A DNA stretch of 64,000 bases from Rhyacophila brunnea (GCA_022495005.1 JAGYXB010001043.1:186001-250000); one strand, 5' to 3'. Positions 12,423 to 23,358 are shown, counted from the stretch's first letter. The notes: generated by a model from the sequence alone, not told the origin. Numbers and translations: made by a program.

Positions 12423-12519
12423 TAAGGTAATTTATGCTACAATAATACAAACAAAATAAATAAATATAATAGTAATCTCACCACTGTGCCAAGGGTCGTA
12501 TCGTTCGCGAGTTCGTGTA

Positions 12520-12860
12520 GACTGGTAGAGACACGCTCCGTCGGAATTTGCCGCTACCGCCGGCGAGAATAGAGGCATGTCAAGTGGGCGGAATTCCACA
12601 GGGGGTGGTCATAGAAACCGCCCCCATCCCCCCGGCGCGGCGGGCTCCGACCCCACTTTAGTGTGGGATTCCCTCGCGTACGTGACGACGGCCGACGTAC
12701 GGGGAATTTTTATGGGAATTTCCCGCACAAAGCCTCTGCTCCTCGCCGAAATGATAAGACTCGCGCTGAAGATATTTCCGAGGAAATGTTTTATTTATTC
12801 CCGAACAAGGTATTCGTCTGCGGAGAGCATTCGAAATTCGATGGAGTATATTTTCGATAA
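12520..12860. other. GC-rich single-copy island with Rel/kappaB-like motifs
   Basis: Strong local GC enrichment in AT-rich intron. It contains GGGATTCCC (12665-12673), GGGGAATTTT (12701-12710) and the palindrome GGGAATTTCCC (12714-12724), matching the general Rel/NF-kappaB site pattern. A 96-codon open frame spans it but resembles nothing known. Regulatory function is inference only. Confidence 0.3.
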
Positions 12861-13002
12861 AATATAATTACTATTCAAGTTTAGTTTAGTTTAGTTTTTT
12901 TTTTTTGCCATGAATTGAATCGGTTTGATATCAGCAGTATTATTTTCAGTTTATTGATTTTATCATAAAACATTTTGCAAAATATAAAAATATAAAAGAA
13001 TA

Positions 13003-13203
13003 TCACGCCGTGGATCCCAGGTTGGAATCCTGGGTCTGGCAAGTACACGTATTGTTTTTCAATTTGTGTCTGTCAGAGTATGGACCTAGTAGGTTGAGCA
13101 AGTGGCTGACATCCATTTCTCGTAAAAAAACAAAATTTGTTAATACAACCCTCTACTCTGTGGAGGCCTATATGATCCTATTAGGATCGGACATGGTCGA
13201 GAA
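13003..13203 (+). mobile_element. SINE family SA, head-truncated copy
   Basis: Starts in the T-arm region (CCCAGGTTGGAATCCTGGG) and continues through the SA body to GACATGGTCGAG. The tRNA box A part is missing. A second SA head fragment follows at 13225-13282. Confidence 0.7.
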
Positions 13204-13224
13204 AAAAAATATAATATATTTTAC

Positions 13225-13282
13225 ACCTACGATGGCTGCGCGGCTGAAGCGTCGGCCTATAGTGTTGTGTGTCCCAGGTTCG
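13225..13282 (+). mobile_element. SINE family SA, isolated head fragment
   Basis: ACGATGGCTGCGCGGCTGAA, then GCGTCGGCCTATAGTG and CCCAGGTTCG correspond to the first ~58 bp of the SA tRNA-like head. The remainder is absent. Confidence 0.6.
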
Positions 13283-13289
13283 TTGAAAA

Positions 13290-14850
13290 TTACCCTACTT
13301 TTTATCTTCAAGAATAATTCATTAACCTGTTTAGAAAACCAATAAAAAATCATGAGTTTTCTCCCTAAGTATTAAAACATTTCTTTTATAAAATAATAAA
13401 ATAATAAACATATTGTAATATGTAATCGGAAATTATTATCATTTTTATTGTGTTCTGATTTTATCAAAAATTATATTGTTAATAATATTTTATCTACATA
13501 CTAATATACTTATAAATATAAAATGTGATTTTATTTACTTTTATCAAACGATGCGATGCTTATAAGTGTGTTATTAATATCATCTATACAACGCTCTATT
13601 ATTTAAAAACAACCCCTATGCATATTTATTTTAGTCTCCGTTAAATAATCCCCATCCCTTATTTATAAATCTCACAAAGCCCTGCGGCATATTTTCGCGG
13701 AGGGTCGGATAAACCTGCCTATGAAAAAAATACATGCGATTATTCTGAAAAATTTTACCTGTGAATTATGCAAATGAATCCGAAGCGGAGTTACAGCCAG
13801 GCAAAGGTAAATATGGCACGTGCCAGAGATCGCGAAAGAATGGGGGATGAATGCTTGTAGATTATTATATATGTTTTTTGCTATATCTGTAACTTACTTC
13901 ACCATTGTAGTATAAGTTGTCCCCTGAATGAGGGCGCACATTCTAGCATTTGATATAATCATTTAACACTTTTTTTATACTGTGATGAGCTTAGTTCTAA
14001 ATTCAAACACCGGACAATTTATGATGGTAGATCTCAACCCAATGTGGCTCATGGTCACCACTAGGAAACATCTCCTCTCTTTTTTGCCGTTAACTCCCTT
14101 CGCTGTGTCGCTATACGATCCCAGTGGTGAAGACTCCATGCGAGGCGATTATGTAAAGTAAACCATACTTTCTTAAAAAAACATATATTTTAGCCACCGA
14201 AAAACATTTCAATTCAAAAGTTAAATAAGTATTATAACTTAATTGAATTTAGAATTAACCTACACATAGATAGATTGTATCCGAGTCTATAGAATCTTCT
14301 ACTTAAAAATGCAAACAAATGCTTGTGATAATCCAAAGTTTCTTTGTATGTAGTAGTTTGACTTGATTTGTCCTTGAAATGTGTGCGTCATGATATGCGT
14401 ATTATTATCTATGTCTATGTTATTTTATGCGCGGAGTCTTAGCAGTATTTATAAGAAACTCCACCAATGAGGCCATAGGCTTTTCTAGGGCGAGTGTGAT
14501 TCGTGGTAGGGCTTTTTTTAGCAGAGTATCGATTTTAAGCCGTGTTGTATTTTTTTAGTGAATTTATCTATCATAAAAAAGAAAATATTATATTTTATAT
14601 TTAGTAAATTGTTCTAGTAAAATACTGAAGATAAATGAAATTAAAATTCAAGTACGCTCCTTAAATATGTTAGTATTCAATTATTAAAATGCAGCAAATT
14701 TTTGGAAATTCTTGTAATAATTGATCGATGTGAAATCAAGCAGCTCCAATTGCTCGGACCCCATTTCCCAATATAGACCTCATCAGAACGTTGTACCAAA
14801 GGGCTGTTTATTTTGGTTCAAATATATGTTATAAAAAACAACATATTGTA
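13290..14850. other. Unassigned AT-rich intron
   Basis: No gene, repeat partner or transposon end recognised. Frames are short and stop-rich. Confidence 0.4.
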
Positions 14851-14854
14851 TTTT

Positions 14855-14930
14855 TTGCCAGACGCGGATGTTGAACCCGTTTCACGACTTCATAGACGCT
14901 TGCTTCACCAACTACGCCACCATGAGACAG
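14855..14930 (-). mobile_element. tRNA-like SINE head fragment
   Basis: The - strand reads CATGGTGGCGTAGTTGGTGA (box A region) and GGGTTCAACATCCGCG (box B region, degenerate). Looks tRNA-derived and unrelated to families SA or SB. Only about 75 bp recognised. Confidence 0.45.
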
Positions 14931-15331
14931 TTATATACGTAAATAATATTTATTATTATTGTCTAATTAATATGTTTTCAATCATCTTGCATCTGCTCAA
15001 TAATTAATAATACGAGTAGTACCTATTTATATACATACACTTCTTGGATCTTATTCAGCTGTTGGCTATAGCAATTCATATCAAAATCACTCCGTTATTT
15101 CGTTCGCTATCCGAGCACTTAAGTTGGGGTTAACTACCCTCCATAGAAAATTTTCCGTACCGTCTCTGTGCCAAGCGATGATTTTATTTCAGCCTTATTG
15201 CCGGCGCCCCTAGGGGAAACCGAAATTAGGGGAAGATATAGTCAGTGGTGTGCCTACTTTCACGGAATATGTTTAACTTTTAATTAATAATTGATGAGCT
15301 AAAATTAAAATCATCTTAGCGCACACGTAAC

Positions 15332-15938
15332 TAGAATTGGGTGTTTCCCGAGAAAATCTCAATCTCGAGATTCGGGATTTCCCGGAATGATGAAATTTTG
15401 AATTCTCGAGATTCGGGATTTCCAGAAAAGAATTCTCGAGATATTGGGAAATTTAAAAAAAAAACCTGTAAAAATCCTAAATCAGTGTAAAAACAGACAA
15501 ATTCCAAATAAAAATATTTTTTTTATTTATGTAAGAAGACAAACAAAATAGAAGTAGGAAAACAAAAATAATTCAAAACATTACTTATTAATATAGAATT
15601 TAATAATACATATACTGTCAATCGCGTACGCTTTTGAGACACAAAATTCCTTGATGTTGCAAAAATTGCGCTCATTTTGAGTCGACGTTGGCTTAATTGT
15701 GTTAAGTTCCCCGATCAATCTTTGAACGTTTTGTGTTTCTGTCCACTTTTTTCATATAGAAAATCGTTTTTTCAATTAATATTTGATAATAAAGAAATCC
15801 CGAATCCTTCTCGAGAATGGATTCTCGAGATCCGGGATTTCCCGAAATGTTAAAAATTTCAATTCTCGAGATTCGGGATAGAAAATCTCGAAAATTTCTC
15901 GTGAATTCCAGTCGGGGAATTCACGAAACCCGACTCTA
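15332..15938. mobile_element. hAT MITE with CTCGAG palindromic subterminal repeats
   Basis: Flanked by a perfect 8-bp duplication CACGTAAC (15324-15331 and 15939-15946). Ends TAGAATTGGGTGTTTC and, inverted, TAGAGTCGGGTTTC. Near both ends the word ATTCTCGAGATTCGGGATTT is repeated (six CTCGAG in total, in both halves). The middle is AT-rich with no transposase. Confidence 0.85.
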
Positions 15939-16059
15939 CACGTAACTAAGTTAAGTAAAACTTCTTTCAAACTTAAAAATGCGATTGTAAATTCTACCTG
16001 ACTATTTAACATTCTGTAACTAAGGTTATCTTTTGAACCAATTTCTGGATTATTTTTAA

Positions 16060-16419
16060 TAATTTGGCGGTAGATGAAGTGGCGAAGATAAACGGTCGTG
16101 GTTGCTTGTAAGTCTTGAGCGTCTCTGCGTTTATTTGTGATACAATAATAAAGATGACAACGTGAAGTTATAATCGCGGGTATGGATGTACTGGTGAGAT
16201 CGATGTGATCAAGAGATTGATTATATTAATAAACTGAGAGACTTGATTCGAGTGAAGTGATGGTTAACTATATCGAGCGAGGATTCATTACAAGAGATAT
16301 TGTCGCAATCAACAAATTAAAACAGACCCTTCTGACCTAGTTGTGATTGAGGAAATGCTGACAGTAAAGTCATCATCTCTATATTATTTTGTTTTGACAA
16401 CAAAACAGTGTGTCACTCA
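16060..16419. repeat. L-family repeat, copy 1
   Basis: Segments such as GATCAAGAGATTGATTATAT, GAGATATTGTCGCAAT and GTTTTGACAACAAA recur in the same order at 58990-59640, where the family is interrupted by a tRNA-bearing element. No coding potential. Confidence 0.55.
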
Positions 16420-16757
16420 CAATGACAATATGGACGAATCATCCATCTAGAAAATAAAATGACACTCACTTTGTGTCGGGTCTGCCGGATGGCGAAATTC
16501 ATATTTTAATATCGGTATCCTACGCTCAAATGAACATTCTGCTTGCAAGCGGTCTGGCGACACCGCTGGGTCTGCCCATACAAAATTTCTGACAGTCAGG
16601 TTTCGACTCCACCGTTATTATTGTGTCACAAAATGCCAATGTGCCTAGTTAAAAATTGTAAAAAATCTACTAAACACTCCAAGAAAGATGGGATATCACT
16701 TTAGTATTAGTATTATTTATAAAATGCCATTTTAAGATATTGATGAATGTTTATTCA
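16420..16757 (+). mobile_element. D-family element with THAP-like leader, copy 2
   Basis: Same family as 10728-11078. From 16633 a 24-codon frame (stop at 16702-16704) begins MPMCLVKNCKKS and continues with Lys/Ser-rich residues to DGISL. THAP domains, found in P-element and some other transposases, start with Met, a C-x(2,4)-C pair, a variable basic stretch and a G-(I/V)-S-(L/F) step; this fits. Only the domain start remains. It is followed directly by a C-family repeat. Confidence 0.7.
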
Positions 16758-16760
16758 TCC

Positions 16761-17305
16761 AGGAGGGTGAATTAACTGTTTTAAACTAATACGGTGTCCA
16801 AGTAAGTTGGTATGATTATTTAATAGTAACATGGTGAGGGAGAAATCATTTCGTCTCATTATATTTATACTTAAACTTCGCTTATTTTACAACGTTTTTA
16901 TTAGGTCGTATTCTTATTTGTCCGGTACAAATCTTGCAATCGATTTTTAATCAACTTCCCGACTAGCTATACATTTGAAACTTTTAGAATATTTATCAGA
17001 ACACGATGCCAAAGTATTTTTTTATTACTTTTAGCCATCTTTAAGTAGAATTAGATTCATTTTCAGTTAATTCTGTTTTGTATGGAAAGTTATTTCGATC
17101 CTAGTCCTAGCAACTAAATTATTAAATAATATATACGTGCGTTACTATGGAAATCAATATGAAATGACTTTTCTTTATTCAGTATTTCTATCAAGTACAC
17201 ATTTTTTTGATCGTTTAAGCTAGTAAAGTCAAGTTTACATGCTTCAACAGAAAATTTAAAAACGTTGCATATAAAAAGTTCTTTTTATCTTGTAATTATT
17301 ATGAT
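16761..17305 (+). repeat. C-family repeat, copy 1
   Basis: AGGAGGGTGAATTAACTG at the left, TTTGTCCGGTACAAATCTTG in the middle and TATAAAAAGTTCTTTTTATC at the right. Full-length partner in opposite orientation at 60925-61474; shorter copies at 32990-33385 (+) and 46303-46790 (-). Unknown class, non-coding. Confidence 0.7.
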
Positions 17306-17379
17306 ATCAAGTCGTATTATAGGATGGCACTGCCAGATGTGTATCTCCAAAGGTATGTAGTAGATAATACCATGTACTC

Positions 17380-17600
17380 ATCATCCCCCGGAGAGAGAGG
17401 GGGCTAGCTATCACCCTCACTCTACGCGATGTGCGGGAGGGGGCCACTCATTATCGTTCATCTTTTATGCTCAGCCCCGTCCCTCCGCGAGCCCTCCCGA
17501 GCCCCCTTCGACCCTCGGTTAATTATTTGAAATGTGTCCGACGTTAACTTGTCAAAACAGATCGCGCGGGGCGGTTTATTTAACGGGATGTCTATTTAGC
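17380..17600. other. GC-rich single-copy island
   Basis: CCCCCGGAGAGAGAGGGGGC and following C-rich stretches up to the GCGCGGGGCGG at about 17566. Not seen elsewhere in the window; no recognisable protein or RNA. Confidence 0.2.
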
Positions 17601-17889
17601 GGTCGTTACGAGTATTATTATTAATATAATATAAAGGCTGTTATTATTTCGGAGTATGTATTATTTTCGGAGTGTATGAAAATATTGCAGTGGACTGTAT
17701 AATTTGAAGGTGATGTGGATTCCGGATCTAGGGTTGGGGGCGATTTAACAGGATTCCAGACACTGACCTTTTTATGATGTCGATGATGGCTCCGTGGTCT
17801 GGTTGCACTGTTACTCGCGCAGTATTGTTTGTTTGGGTTATCCGGTGCGCGGCACTTGACGGCGCTATTGTTCTTCGATATTGTTATTG

Positions 17890-18127
17890 TTTAAAATTGT
17901 ATGGTTGTACGATTTAATTTTTAATTGTACTATACTCGACAACTCCATAATTTAAATGGATGTATTAAAATATACAAAAAACACTAAATATATACATTAA
18001 TTTTATCGCTTACACCATTTGGTACACCTACTGTAGACCGCCACACTGCCTTTATCTTCAGTGATAATTAGGGGGCCCGCCAAAGACCCTAGCCTGGGGG
18101 CCCGCTTCAGGATATGGGGGCCATGCG
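17890..18127 (+). repeat. G-family repeat, copy with full 240-bp unit
   Basis: Shares its whole length with 40474-40718: ATGGTTGTACGAT, CTCGACAACTC, AAACACTAAATATA, TACACCATTTGG and the GC-rich end CCGCTTCAGGATATGGGGGC. Partial copies at 3685-3805, 474-535 (-), 24130-24166 (-). Confidence 0.7.
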
Positions 18128-18445
18128 GTACACGGTACACGTTTATGGATGCTATGTGAGGTTGATGAATGATGATGATTGATTATATGAATGATGAGAG
18201 CCGGTATCATGGCTTTACAGGTATTCAGAAGTATCGCTTGAACGACGGTCACAATATATCAAGCTGACCCTGTATTCTTGAGCTGACTAACGCGCGACGG
18301 CAGTTTTGAAGTAACTGTGAATGTTATTTGCATCACGGTCTATAATACCCGTGACTGTCGGTCACTTGTTCTTGTGACAATAATACTGGGATTTGAGGGA
18401 GGTGGGAAGTAAGGATTACGACCACCACAATTTGGCGCAACTATG

Positions 18446-18676
18446 CGATGGCCGCGTGGCTTAAGCGCCGGCCTATAGTGTCGAGGGTCCCAGGTTCGAA
18501 TCCTGGGTCTGGCAAGTACACATATTGTTTTTCAATTTGTGTATGAGTCAGAGTATGCACCTAATAGGTTGAGCAAGTGGCTGACATCCATTTCTCGTAA
18601 AAATAAAATCTGTTAATGCAAACCTCCACTCTGTGGAGGCCCATATATGATCCTATTAGGATCGAACATGGTCGAA
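18446..18676 (+). mobile_element. tRNA-derived SINE family SA, full copy
   Basis: Head GATGGCCGCGTGGCTTAAGC (box A region) and CCAGGTTCGAATCCTGGG (box B with T-stem), then a ~165-bp body ending GATCCTATTAGGATCGAACA and TGGTCGAA. The same unit of about 230 bp is at 35571-35800 (+), 25111-25352 (-) and 61892-62132 (-). Confidence 0.85.
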
Positions 18677-19112
18677 TATGCGCTTTTATTTTATGTTATT
18701 GTATAAAGTATTGTCACACTACTTAGCGATGAATGGCAGAAAACTCGACATAGTTTCGATTAAGGCGATGGAGTGGTAGGTATTTGATAATAGGCACTTC
18801 ATTTACAGTCAGATTCGGCAGAAACATTTATTTCGATACTAATTTCTCTATTCCTCAAAGCAGATTTATGACTAAAGCCGCGTTGACACGGTCCAAGTAC
18901 GATCCAAGTAGACTTGGATAGGAATAATTAGTATGAAGATGTCTCATCCAAGTGACAGCTTCATACTATTTATTCATATCCAAGTTAACTTGGATGGCAC
19001 TCGATCCAAGTACACTTGGACCGAGTGCCTTTCAAGTGCACTCGTATGTGACATCTTCATACTAATTATTCCTATCCAAGCTACTTGGACCGCGTCCTAC
19101 TCATCCAAGTTA

Positions 19113-20408
19113 CGAGGGTGGGTCAATAATTCCTTAGAAAAAAGCATTAAAACAGTTTTTATTTTTGTATTTTTTTTTTATTTCTCAACATAATCTCCTT
19201 GGAGCTCAATACACTTGGTTAGACGTTTCTCAATTTTTTTTAAACCGTCAGAAAAATAAGTTTTCGGAAGGTCCTCAAAATAAGCATTTGTCCGATCGAT
19301 GACTTCTTCATTTGAAAAAAAACGTTGTCCACTTAGCCATTTTTTTAAGTTTGGGAAAAGGAAAAAGTCACTGGGGCTAAATCTGGCGAATACGGTGGGT
19401 GGTCGACCAATTCGAACTTCAATTCTTCAATTTTAGCCATTGATCGTAAACATGTGTGAACACGGGCATTGTCCTGATGAAAGAGGATTTTTTTCCTGTT
19501 TAAATGAGGCCGTTTTTCTTCAATTTTGTTTTTTAGCTGGTCCAATAAAGATCCATAATAATCCCCTGTTATTGTTTTTCCTTTTTCCAAATAGTCAACG
19601 AAAATAATTCCACGTGCATCCCAAAATGCAGTAGCCATAACCTTACCAGCTGATTTTACGGTTTTCGCCTTCTTTGGACATGGTTCGCCTTTCGCAATCC
19701 ACTGCTTTGACTGTTCTTTCGTCTCGGGAGTATAGTGATGTATCCATGTTTCATCTACAGTCACAAAGCGACGAAAAAATTCATCCGAATTGCGTTGCAT
19801 GAGCGATAACAGGGCTTTAGAGGCCACCACCCTATTGCGTTTATTGTCGACTGTGAGCAAACGCGGCACCCATCTTGCAGAATTTTTTTTCATGCCCAAT
19901 TTGTCATGTAAAATAGAAATGACGCTACCTTTTGAGATCCCTGTAACCTCAATTATCTCACTCAACTTTAATCTTCGGTCACTTAACACCATATCGTTGA
20001 TTTTATTGATCATTTCTGGTGTAGTCACCTCTACAGGACGTCCTGAGCGTGGTTCATCCTTTGTTGATGTACGACCACGTTTAAATTCATTTAACCAGCT
20101 ATAAATAGTTGCAAGTGAAGGAGCAGATATGCCGTGAACTAAATCCAACTCATTTTTTATTTCCTTTGCTGTTAACCCTTTTATATTAAAATGTTTAATA
20201 ACAACTCTAAACTCAATTTTCTCCATTTTTCCATTTTCCACAAGCAAAATTTTTTTTTAAATGTACGAGAAACACACAACAACCCGACCAATCTGATTGA
20301 AACTTCGCAGCATACTGAATCGGTAGTGCCGCTGCATGAAAACAAACCGCTTACAGTACTAGTCGCGCCACCTGTCGGCTTTTCTAAGGACTTATTGACC
20401 CACCCTCG
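19113..20408 (-). mobile_element. mariner transposon, copy 1 (defective)
   Basis: Terminal inverted repeats CGAGGGTGGGTCAATAA and TTATTGACCCACCCTCG are flanked by TA on both sides (19111-19112, 20409-20410), the Tc1/mariner target. Length 1296 bp. About 97% identical by eye to 53143-54444. Inserted in a MITE. Confidence 0.95.
19178..20226 (-). pseudogene. mariner transposase, broken by one frameshift
   Basis: Cut-and-paste DDD transposase of the mariner family, DD34D type, acting on the element's terminal repeats. The N-terminal helix-turn-helix pair is visible (IKHFNIKGLTAKEIKNELD; LATIYSWLNEFKRG) with a GRPVEV linker. Then come WVPRLLT, the first catalytic Asp in TVDETWIHHY and the second in FHQDNARVHT. 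The third Asp lies in the SPDLAPSD motif 34 residues later, but a single missing C just before it shifts the frame (19370-19375) and replaces SDFFLF by VTFSFSQT. After the shift the old frame continues to the usual ending CIELQGDYVEK. Start chosen at the first ATG giving MEKIEF; the usual family length is ~345 residues. Confidence 0.92.
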
Positions 20409-20712
20409 TAACTTGGATAGGAATAAATAGTATGGAGCTGTCACTTGGATAGGAATGAATAGTATGGAGCTGTCACTTGGATAGGAATAAATAGTATGAA
20501 GCTGTCTCTTGGATGAGACATCTTCATACTAATTATTCCTATCCAAGTCTACTTGGATCGTACTTGGACCGTGTCAACGCGGCTTTATCAAACGCATGGC
20601 CAAGATATTCATTTGCTTACTAATACTTGTTAAGAATAATAAATAATGACAAGCTCAAATTGCGGGGCTATAACAATATTATTAGCTAAAAGTCGTAAAG
20701 TTGAATGATAGC

Positions 20713-21861
20713 TAGGGTTTGCAATACCGAATGAAAATGTCAATACCGGTTTTTCGGTATTTCTTAAGCATTAAAAACACCACAAGTAGGTGCTTATCAA
20801 TAAATATAGCTATTTTAAAATATTATTTTATAGCAAAAGCTACATTTATTATGTTGACATTTAAAAATATGTATTGATCATAATTGTAGAACTAGTGATT
20901 TTTTACAAATAATTTGAATATGTTGATAATTTTAACTAAAGCTATCAAAAGTTTATCAAGTTCAAATAAGTCCCGGCTTTAGGAAAAGCTTCTTAAATTC
21001 AACGCTTATACTGTCATCAATTATAATTATAGAATAATTGAACATTTTTGTCACGGATGTTTTCTATTTCGAAATAATATTATGATACTTCATCGCGACA
21101 ATTACTTATATCATCATCATCAGCCGGGGTCAATCCACTGCTGGATGAAGGCCTCCCCAAGCTTCTTCCAACTCATTCGGTCCTGTGTCGTTCGCTGCCA
21201 CGTATTTCCGCCGAACTTTACCAGTTCGTCAAGCCAGCCACTTTTAGGGCGACCCTGTGGCCGTTTCGTGCCCCTTGGGTACCACTGGATGACGGCATTT
21301 GTCCAGCGGCCGTCCTTTCGGCGAGCAATGTTCCCCGCCCATCTCCATTTCAGCTGTTTGGCAATGTCTATTATATCGCGTACTCCTGTCTGCTTCCTAA
21401 TCCATTCGTTTCTCTTACGGTCCTTTCGCGTGATGCTCAACATACACCTCTCCATGCCTCGCTGTCTGACTCTTAGCTTTTGGAAATCTCTCGTGTTGAG
21501 GGTCCACGTTTCGCAGCCATATGTGAGCACGGGTAGCACACATTGGTCGAACACCCTACGCTTAAGACACAATGGTAGGTCACTCTTGAAGATACTATTC
21601 AGACGTCCGAAAGCACTCCATCTTTCAATTACTTATATAATTAAATATATTTGATGAAATTTGTTTTATTATTTTTTTACCTCTTTTGGATTCACTCAAT
21701 ATATTTGCATTTTAGCAGCACATAACTTATAATTCATTTTCAAAAACCTAAACGAGTGTGCTTTCTTAATACCGAAAATTCCGGTATTTTGGATTTTAAA
21801 ACCGGTATTTCGATATTGATACTGGAATACCGGTTTTGAAATACCGGTATTGCAATCCCTA
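20713..21861. mobile_element. hAT element with ACCGGT palindromic subterminal repeats, carrying a LINE insertion
   Basis: Flanked by ATGATAGC (20705-20712) and ATGATAGG (21862-21869), 7 of 8 matching. Ends TAGGGTTTGCAATACCG and, inverted, TAGGGATTGCAATACCGG. Near the ends ATACCGGTATTT-type words recur (e.g. 20737, 21790-21855). A 5'-truncated LINE (21112-21625) is inserted in the middle. No transposase seen. Confidence 0.85.
21112..21625 (-). mobile_element. 5'-truncated LINE (endonuclease/reverse-transcriptase type) with 13-bp target duplication
   Basis: The target duplication CAATTACTTATAT lies at 21099-21111 and 21626-21638. The - strand holds an open frame of 150 codons (21572-21120): CLKRRVFDQCVLPVLTYGCE, then a C-terminal region with LKWRWAGNIARRKDGRW, RPQGRPKSGWLDEL and IQQWIDPG. 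This is the post-catalytic tail of the RT in 'endonuclease-reverse transcriptase' LINEs common in insects. The stop lies within the ATGATG 3' tail. Fairly young insertion, intact over this part. Confidence 0.85.
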
Positions 21862-21999
21862 ATGATAGGGACTGAAAGCTTCTATGAAATCAATGAAATC
21901 GACGAAGACAAAATACAACAAACAGCCACAAAAGTCTTGAGCGGTATGTAATGTGAGTAGAATCATTTTTGGCGTAGGCGTATCTCAAAGGTGCTTCGC

Positions 22000-22260
22000 G
22001 CCTTTTGCCGCCTGTTTACGGTGTAAGTGTCAGAGAGGGCCGGCGCGGGGATTATTGGGGGCCCGCGGGCGCTCGCTCTCGGTTGCTCGGGGCGCTGTCT
22101 CAAATCCGATACCCACAGCCCGCCACGCGAAACTCGATGCGAGGCAAAAGCCAAAGAGCGGCGCGGAATTTCCTGTGAGGATTTTCATTTGATCCCTGCG
22201 GTTTTCCCTCCCCGCGCTTTTCCGGGCGTGAAAAACGGCCATTGTTACTGCGAGGGTTTT
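22000..22260. other. GC-rich single-copy island
   Basis: Very GC-rich for this window (GGGGGCCCGCGGGCGCTCGC around 22060). Overlapping open frames of 60-96 codons on both strands look like by-products of base composition. No homology recognised, no flanking repeat boundaries. Candidate conserved non-coding segment. Confidence 0.25.
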
Positions 22261-22353
22261 TTTCTGACGCGTGTCTACTACCATATAAAATACATATACA
22301 CCAAAATATATGGTTAAGTAATTTATAGAGGGATACGTTAGAAACGTAGCAAT

Positions 22354-22560
22354 ACGTAGCGTAAAAATACGAAGCTTTCAATTTGAGATTTATTCGGATA
22401 ATTTACAATTTCAACTGTATTAATTAATAAATATGTATCTGAAAACATTAAAAAGAAAAGAAGATAAACTTTTGTAAAAAATGTGAATTTGTTGAATCGG
22501 ACCGCATCTTATTATTACATATATTTTATGGTCATATTTATTTATATATATATATATATA
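22354..22560. repeat. Partial arm of the large foldback family FB2
   Basis: ATACGAAGC..TCAATTTGAGATTT, then ACAATTTCAACTGTATTAAT and TATTTTATGGTCATA match one arm of the palindrome at 45459-46303. The other arm is absent; a TA microsatellite (22545-22560) follows. Confidence 0.6.
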
Positions 22561-22574
22561 GGTGCCTCTTTAAA

Positions 22575-22640
22575 AAAGGCTCAGTAAAGGCTTCACCTTA
22601 CTGCAGTGTCTGCCAAACTGTGTGCTGCAAGAAGTCTCAG
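22575..22640. mobile_element. hAT-like terminus, solo
   Basis: CAGTGTCTGCCAAACTGTGT followed by GCTGCAAGAAGTCTCAGGGT resembles the CAGTGxTxxCCAAACTxTGTG ends of hAT elements. A similar solo end is at 23922 (CAGTGGTTTCCAAACG). No partner end or transposase was identified, so both are fragments. Confidence 0.35.
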
Positions 22641-22997
22641 GGTGTGTCGCGAAGGAAGAAGCCTAACTATTACTGTTCATTTTAAACAATGCCTCTTCAT
22701 TTAAATGTTCTTCAATTTTAAATAAATTAAACATCTATCTACATAACAGCAAAAATAACAGAGGAGGAAATTTTAGTAGATCTAAAAAACGACCCTGTGC
22801 ATAATATCTTTGCGAATTTGGTTTTTCAGCGCTCGTGGAAATGAAATCGAAAAAACGAAAGACGTTACAGATGGTAGATGAGGAGTTACGTGTTTGTTTA
22901 TCTAATTTAGAGCAGCGTTTTGACAGAATTCTTTCTAAAAATCATTTCTATCCTTTTCACTAATAAAATTATTACCACATATGTACATATTTTAATA

Positions 22998-23358
22998 GCA
23001 TACTTCAGTGAAACGGCAAATAATTTTCAGTAATAGGTGGAACGTAATTTCGCCCGCGTTGCCATTCGGAGAGGAATTGTCGACTTGTGAGCACGTCAAT
23101 TTGTTTCGTGATGGCGACGGGGGTATTCTTAAATCGTGTAAAGATGACTAAAAAACGTTACCCATTTACTTGACAAAAAAACATGTCAATGAATATATTA
23201 TTATTGTTACTAATAGAAAAATAAAAAGAACATTAAATGTACGCATGTTGGATTTATAAGACAAATTATATTTCCCTCGGCACGCGTCATTTGCACAATC
23301 CGCGCATCGCCTAGCTACGATCTTTTTAGATCATGCCTCAACTGAGGTATAGCCTTAA
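22998..23358 (+). repeat. K-family repeat, copy 1
   Basis: About 360 bp that reappears in reverse complement at 34539-34905: AAACGGCAAATAATTTTCA, GGCGACGGGGGTATT, AACATGTCAATGAATATATT and CTAGCTACGATC..TGCCTCAACTGAGGTATAGC. No coding capacity. Confidence 0.65.

Larger units (their letters stand above)
18873..20587. mobile_element. Inverted-repeat MITE carrying a mariner insertion
   Basis: The first 47 bases (TAAAGCCGCGTTGACACGGT onward) are the exact reverse complement of the last 47, and similarity continues for more than 80 bp with few changes. Without the mariner (19113-20408 plus one TA) the element is ~417 bp. The inner part repeats the word CACTTGGATAGGAAT. No coding capacity of its own. 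Confidence 0.85.

Noticed and set aside
12577..12867. Coding exon in the 12.6-kb GC-rich island
   Set aside because: Two frames are open at once and neither resembles a known protein; conserved non-coding sequence is the simpler reading.
21082..21654. 190-codon + strand frame opposite the LINE
   Set aside because: Shadow of the - strand reverse-transcriptase tail; only the - strand reading matches a known family.
22027..22317. 96-codon open frame in the GC-rich island as an exon
   Set aside because: Several overlapping frames are open on both strands because stops are rare in GC-rich DNA. No domain recognised.
22545..22560. TA microsatellites (also 30128-30145)
   Set aside because: Ordinary simple repeats at AT-rich positions, with no sign of function.
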